NCBI RefSeq assembly: GCF_038397785.1
Contig: NZ_CP151642.1
Span: 434,001-498,000, forward strand
DNA from: Salinibacterium sp. TMP30
GTDB taxonomy: Bacteria; Actinomycetota; Actinomycetes; Actinomycetales; Microbacteriaceae
Direction: 5' to 3'
DNA length: 64,000 nt
In this document: positions 60,636 to 64,000 of the stretch, in pieces
Numbering within the stretch: position 1 is the stretch's first letter
Layout of the letters: every line of letters begins with the position of its first letter
Translations under genes and position numbers: made by a program
Notes under the pieces: model-generated
Seen by the model: only the letters and a program-made list of their open reading frames with translations
Databases searched by the model: none
What the model was told of the DNA's origin: nothing

Positions 60636-61967
60636 GTGAGTTTGTTGCGCTCGCCGCTTGATCACGACATCCGGCGGTTGGCACTTCCCGCGCTGGGTGC
60701 CCTTGTCGCTGAGCCCGTTTTTCTGCTCACCGATACTGCGCTTGTTGGTCACCTCGGCAGCGAGCAATTGGGTGGGCTTAGTGTCGCAAGCGCCGTGCTG
60801 CAAACCGCGGTTGGGCTACTCATCTTTCTCGCATACTCCACCACTCCAGCAGTAGCGCGCTGGCTAGGTGTCGGCAATCGTGCGCGGGCGGTCGCGGCAG
60901 GTGTCGACGGGGTCTGGCTCGCCATCGGTTTGGGAGTGCTGCTCGTCATCTCCGGCATTCCCGCGACGCCGTGGCTCATTAGCCTCTTTCGCGCGGATGC
61001 CAGCATCGTCGAATACGCCAACCAGTACCTCTCAATCTCCATACTCGGTCTGCCAGCGATGCTCATCACCTTCGCGGCATCCGGACTCCTGCGAGGTCTC
61101 CAAGACACCCGAACCCCACTCGTCGTGGCTGTTGCCGGATTCGCCGCCAACGCTGTGCTCAACGTGCTGTTCATTTATGGATTCGGATGGGGGCTCGCTG
61201 GCTCCGCGATCGGCACGGTCGTCGCAAGTTGGGGAATGGCGTTTGCCTACATCGTGATGCTCATTGTCATTGCGCGCCGTGAGGGCGCACGGCTGCGGCC
61301 GCACCTCGGTGGAATGTTGGTGGCGGGGCACGCCGGAGCCTGGCTGCTGCTGCGCACCGCGTCACTGCGGGCCGCGATGCTCGCGACGATCGCTGTAGCG
61401 ACCGGCTTCGGAGTGCCAGAACTTGCAACCGTACAGATCGCTCTGACTATTTTTGCCACCCTCGCGTTCGTGCTCGACGCCCTCGCGATTGCCGGTCAAG
61501 CGATGATTGGCAAGGAGCTTGGTGCAAGCGATGTTCCGCGCGCACGCGCAATCACTCGGAGGCTCATCGAACTGGGTGTCGGCAGCGGGGTGCTCCTTGG
61601 CCTTGCGGTTCTGGTGATGTCGCCGTGGGCCGGATTTGTCTTCAGTTCCGAACCAGATGTTCGCACAGGGTTGGCTGCACTTCTGCCCGTACTCGCCCTC
61701 GGCATCCCCGTAGCTGGATTTGTATTCGTTCTTGATGGGGTGCTGATCGGTGCGGGGGATGCCCGCTATCTTGCGCTCACCGGGCTCATCAATTTGGCCG
61801 TGTACGTGCCACTGCTCTGGTGGGTCGCGGCCGCAGAGCTCACCGCTGTACCAGCCCTGGTGTCACTGTGGTTCGCGTTCGGCCTCGGGTACATCGGTGC
61901 ACGAGCGGTGACCTTGGGGCTGCGCGCGCGCGGAAATCGTTGGCTCATCACCGGGGCGACGCGGTAG
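60636..61967 (+). CDS. MATE family efflux transporter (DinF-like)
   Basis: 443 residues from GTG 60636 with 12 transmembrane helices. HDIRRLALPALGALVAEPVFLLTDTALVGHLGSEQLGGLSVAS, in pieces, is the typical MATE opening; the second half repeats it (VQIALTIFATLAFVLDALAIAGQAMIGKELGASD). SGLLRGLQDTRTPL and GDARYLALTG fit the DinF subgroup. It exports cationic or amphipathic compounds using Na+ or H+. It follows the tail-repeat membrane protein by 6 bp and so may be cotranscribed. Confidence 0.93.
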   Translation: MSLLRSPLDHDIRRLALPALGALVAEPVFLLTDTALVGHLGSEQLGGLSVASAVLQTAVGLLIFLAYSTTPAVARWLGVGNRARAVAAGVDGVWLAIGLGVLLVISGIPATPWLISLFRADASIVEYANQYLSISILGLPAMLITFAASGLLRGLQDTRTPLVVAVAGFAANAVLNVLFIYGFGWGLAGSAIGTVVASWGMAFAYIVMLIVIARREGARLRPHLGGMLVAGHAGAWLLLRTASLRAAMLATIAVATGFGVPELATVQIALTIFATLAFVLDALAIAGQAMIGKELGASDVPRARAITRRLIELGVGSGVLLGLAVLVMSPWAGFVFSSEPDVRTGLAALLPVLALGIPVAGFVFVLDGVLIGAGDARYLALTGLINLAVYVPLLWWVAAAELTAVPALVSLWFAFGLGYIGARAVTLGLRARGNRWLITGATR

Positions 61968-61984
61968 CCGGCATCCCCGTCAAT

Positions 61985-62178
61985 TTGCAGCAATCCTCCC
62001 GATACCGTAGTCTTACCGAAGCCAAAGACCGCCGGTTGTTTGCATGCGCGAGAGTGTGTGTGATCGAAGTTCGTGAAAACGAAGGCCAGCGCAGGTGTGT
62101 GAAGTAGATTTTCGGCCAGATCTGGTCGGAACTCAGCTCCGTGCCTCTGCGTTTGTGCAGTAGGGCCGGAGCTTTTTT
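61985..62178 (+). promoter_or_regulatory. rplJL promoter and L10 leader with attenuator
   Basis: TTGCAG (61985-61990), a 17-base spacer and TAGTCT (62008-62013) form a good promoter. The transcript then contains ACCGAAGCCAAAGACCGCCGGT (62015-62036, only quoted in part), resembling the L10/L12-binding core of L10 leaders. A long hairpin follows: AGCTCCG (62135-62141), GCCT, CTGC, loop GTTTGT, GCAG, AGGG, CGGAGCT (62167-62173) and six T (62173-62178), a classic intrinsic terminator 70 bp before rplJ. It suggests attenuation by L10(L12)4. Confidence 0.75.
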
Positions 62179-62246
62179 GTTTCCAGCCACTCTTTACCCT
62201 TCCGTGCGGCTCTGAGGCAGACACACATCAACCAGTAGGGAGCACC

Positions 62247-62762
62247 ATGGCGAACAAGGAAGCATCGGTCGCCGAGATGACGGAACTTTTCCGCAGCTCG
62301 ACCGCCGTTCTGCTAACCGAGTATCGCGGACTCACTGTTGCCCAGCTCAAGACGCTGCGCAAGTCAATCAGTGAGCACGCAACATACGCCGTGGTGAAGA
62401 ACACGCTGACAAAGATTGCAGCAAATGCCGCAGGGATCTCGTCATTCGACGAGGAACTTGTTGGTCCTTCTGCAATCGCATTCGTACACGGTGACCCAGT
62501 CACTGTTGCGAAGGCTATGCGTGACTTTGCCAAGGCAAACCCTCTTCTCGTGGTGAAGGGTGGTTACTTTGACGGTAACGCGCTCACCGCAGCAGAGGTC
62601 ACCAAGCTGGCCGACCTGGAAAGCCGGGAGGTGCTCCTTGCGAAGTTTGCTGGAGCAGCAAAGGCTTCACTGTTCGGCGCCGCGTATCTGTTCAACGCAC
62701 CGCTCGCTCAGGCCGTTCGCACGGTCGACGCGCTGCGCGAGAAGCAGGATTCCGCGCAGTAA
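62247..62762 (+). CDS. rplJ: 50S ribosomal protein L10
   Basis: 171 residues with L10 features: [39 protein letters not shown], in pieces, [35 protein letters not shown] and a C-terminal helix region for L12 dimers. GTAGGGAG precedes the ATG. Forms the base of the L7/L12 stalk and probably regulates its own operon through the leader. Confidence 0.97.
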   Translation: MANKEASVAEMTELFRSSTAVLLTEYRGLTVAQLKTLRKSISEHATYAVVKNTLTKIAANAAGISSFDEELVGPSAIAFVHGDPVTVAKAMRDFAKANPLLVVKGGYFDGNALTAAEVTKLADLESREVLLAKFAGAAKASLFGAAYLFNAPLAQAVRTVDALREKQDSAQ

Positions 62763-62801
62763 CGCGCGGGTTAATTAGCTTAAGAAATATAGGAGAAAAT
62801 C

Positions 62802-63185
62802 ATGGCGAAAATGTCAAGCGACGACCTCATCGAGGCCTTCAAGGAACTGACCCTCATCGAGCTCAGCGACTTCGTTAAGAAGTTCGAAGAGGTCTTCGAG
62901 GTCACCGCTGCTGCTCCGGTTGCTGCTGCAGCTGCTGCACCTGCTGCTGGTGCCGCTGAAGAAGTTGAAGAGAAGGACTCATTCGACGTCGTTCTCGAGT
63001 CAGCTGGCGAGAAGAAGATCCAGGTCATCAAAGAGGTACGTACCCTTACGAGCCTTGGCCTCGGCGAAGCGAAGGCAGTCGTTGATAGCGCTCCCAGCGT
63101 TGTACTCGAGGGTGCAAACAAGGAGACCGCGGAGAAGGCAAAGGCTGCTCTTGAAGAAGCCGGCGCAACCGTAACCCTTAAGTAG
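62802..63185 (+). CDS. rplL: 50S ribosomal protein L7/L12
   Basis: 127 residues: the N-terminal dimerisation region ([28 protein letters not shown]), an alanine-rich hinge ([14 protein letters not shown]) and the C-terminal factor-binding domain ([33 protein letters not shown]). AGGAGA precedes the ATG. Recruits translation factors on the stalk. Last gene of the unit, followed by a strong terminator. Confidence 0.98.
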   Translation: MAKMSSDDLIEAFKELTLIELSDFVKKFEEVFEVTAAAPVAAAAAAPAAGAAEEVEEKDSFDVVLESAGEKKIQVIKEVRTLTSLGLGEAKAVVDSAPSVVLEGANKETAEKAKAALEEAGATVTLK

Positions 63186-63214
63186 TATCCAGCCTCACTA
63201 GAGGCTTGCTCGGT

Positions 63215-63250
63215 CAGTATGGCGTCACCCTTCGGGGTGGCGCCATACTG
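63215..63250 (+). terminator. Terminator of rplJL
   Basis: A 16-bp stem (63215-63230 with 63235-63250, with two G-T pairs) is closed by a UUCG-type tetraloop TTCG (63231-63234). It starts 29 bp after the rplL stop. The very stable loop compensates for the missing T-run. Confidence 0.88.
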
Positions 63251-63339
63251 CGTTAAATACCTTCACAAGAAGGCCACCTCGCGGAAATCGCGAGAATCTC
63301 GGTATCAGCGCACGCACGAAGGTGAGCATTAGGGAGAGA

Positions 63340-63374
63340 GGTGGGGCGCCTGGTAACCAGCCGAGCGCCCCACC
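63340..63374. terminator. Compound hairpin between rplJL and the LuxR gene
   Basis: GGTGGGGCGC (63340-63349) pairs with GCGCCCCACC (63365-63374); the interior CTGGTAACCAG (63350-63360) forms its own small stem. It probably terminates transcripts of the minus-strand LuxR gene. From 63251 to 63533 I see no coding sequence apart from this element. Confidence 0.6.
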
Positions 63375-63533
63375 AACGTGCCGATTCCGTCGACACCGGG
63401 GATCAGATTCCGGAGGCGGAATTACGGCACGAGAACCGCTGGGCGCGTAAAGAAGTACGGGCCAGCGGAAGTGGTCTACCAAATGTATCGAGGCGAAACT
63501 ACCTCGGCAACACCGCTATGGGTGATTGCCGGG

Positions 63534-64000
63534 TTAGTCGCGGGTGATCTCGACTTGAAGCCCCAACTCACGCGATTTGTGAATCGCTTCGGTGCGCGAC
63601 GTTACACCAAGTTTCCGGTAGATGTTCTTGAGGTGCGACTTGACGGTATTGACCGAAATGAAGAGTGACACCGCGATCTCGGCGGAACTGCTGCCACGCA
63701 CGAGTTCCCGTGCGATCGCTCTCTCGCGATCGCTCAGCGACAGAGAATCCTGCGGGCGAAGAACAACCGTCAGTCCATCGAGGCGCTTGACGAGGGTGCC
63801 TACCGCTAGCGGCTGACTGCGAGTTGCCGCGCGCGTGAGCATTAACTGTACGGTTTCGCTTGGCACGAGCCTGAATGGGCTGTGCAGACGATTGCGGGTG
63901 ACGAGGCGCAGCGACCGATCGAATGCGACATCCGACTTCTCATCATTGCCGAGATTCAGATTCGCTGCCGCCTTAATGAGGAACACGTCAGCGAGCGTTC
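63534..64000 (-). CDS. LuxR-type HTH regulator, C-terminal part (runs off the window)
   Basis: Partial: the frame is open to the right edge, so the N-terminal part is missing. At least 155 residues: a helical, TPR-like stretch ([27 protein letters not shown]) and a C-terminal LuxR/GerE helix-turn-helix ([52 protein letters not shown], in pieces). The preceding helical region suggests a large MalT- or LAL-type ATP-dependent activator rather than a two-component response regulator. Confidence 0.85.
   Translation of the reverse strand, partial: TLADVFLIKAAANLNLGNDEKSDVAFDRSLRLVTRNRLHSPFRLVPSETVQLMLTRAATRSQPLAVGTLVKRLDGLTVVLRPQDSLSLSDRERAIARELVRGSSSAEIAVSLFISVNTVKSHLKNIYRKLGVTSRTEAIHKSRELGLQVEITRD

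Noticed and set aside
63378-63668. 96-residue plus-strand ORF after rplL
   Set aside because: It runs antisense through the LuxR gene and through the hairpin region; no recognisable domain.

Overview
The window reads as a chromosomal segment of a high-GC actinobacterium, most likely of the family Microbacteriaceae. This is inferred from tRNA-Trp(CCA)-secE-nusG-rplK-rplA followed a few kilobases later by rplJ-rplL, a pair of MaoC-type dehydratases fused in operon to murB, a GPGG-motif small membrane protein, an LAxTG (class E type) sorting signal, a heliorhodopsin gene, frequent GTG/TTG starts and several apparently leaderless genes. No species call is possible from sequence reading alone.

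Layout. 1-3.2 kb is a decaying region: a frameshifted transposase remnant, an intact 47-residue GPGG membrane peptide and an LtrA-type pseudogene carrying a Trp-to-TGA stop, a frameshift and a deletion. 3.2-6.2 kb holds an acetyltransferase, a heliorhodopsin and an AbiE-like antitoxin/nucleotidyltransferase pair whose nucleotidyltransferase is split by a one-base frameshift. 6.2-8.7 kb is a stress-type cassette (MDR reductase and DJ-1/PfpI protein) facing a TetR regulator across three copies of one operator. 8.7-11.7 kb is a LacI regulator with a GH13 glucosidase and two identical CRE-like operators. 11.9-16.8 kb has a large membrane protein split by an in-frame TGA, a quinone-reductase-like gene and tdh-kbl (threonine to glycine plus acetyl-CoA). 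17-23.4 kb looks like a surface polysaccharide locus (two membrane proteins, nitroreductase-like protein, flippase-like protein, GT2, polysaccharide pyruvyl transferase).

23.4-33.3 kb is mixed metabolism and stress: a CDF metal exporter, a threonine-aldolase-like lyase, a K+ channel, CsbD, DUF488, an SRPBCC protein, a tiny ORF coupled to a GntR regulator, an Lrp/AsnC regulator divergent from alanine dehydrogenase, and a TIGR01777-type epimerase. 33.5-41 kb is one very large wall-anchored protein. It is followed by a four-domain sulfur-handling flavoprotein (CoA-disulfide-reductase-like, rhodanese, TusA, DsrE), a TerC transporter under a yybP-ykoY manganese riboswitch, an epimerase, and a promoter-operator-driven 27-residue CxxC peptide.

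46.5-54.2 kb is cell-envelope and housekeeping: MaoC pair-murB, a four-gene ABC exporter/two-component operon behind an 18-bp perfect palindrome, a HEAT-repeat protein and an aspartate-type aminotransferase. 54.4-63.3 kb is the translation/secretion block, interrupted between rplA and rplJ by an acetyltransferase, a DUF998-like membrane protein, a YqaJ-type nuclease, a lysine/alanine-rich membrane protein and a MATE transporter. A LuxR-type regulator runs off the right edge.

The most rewarding points for follow-up are the heliorhodopsin, the CxxC micropeptide with its own operator, the split AbiE-like gene, the giant LAYTG protein, the fused sulfur enzyme and the tiny-ORF/GntR pair.
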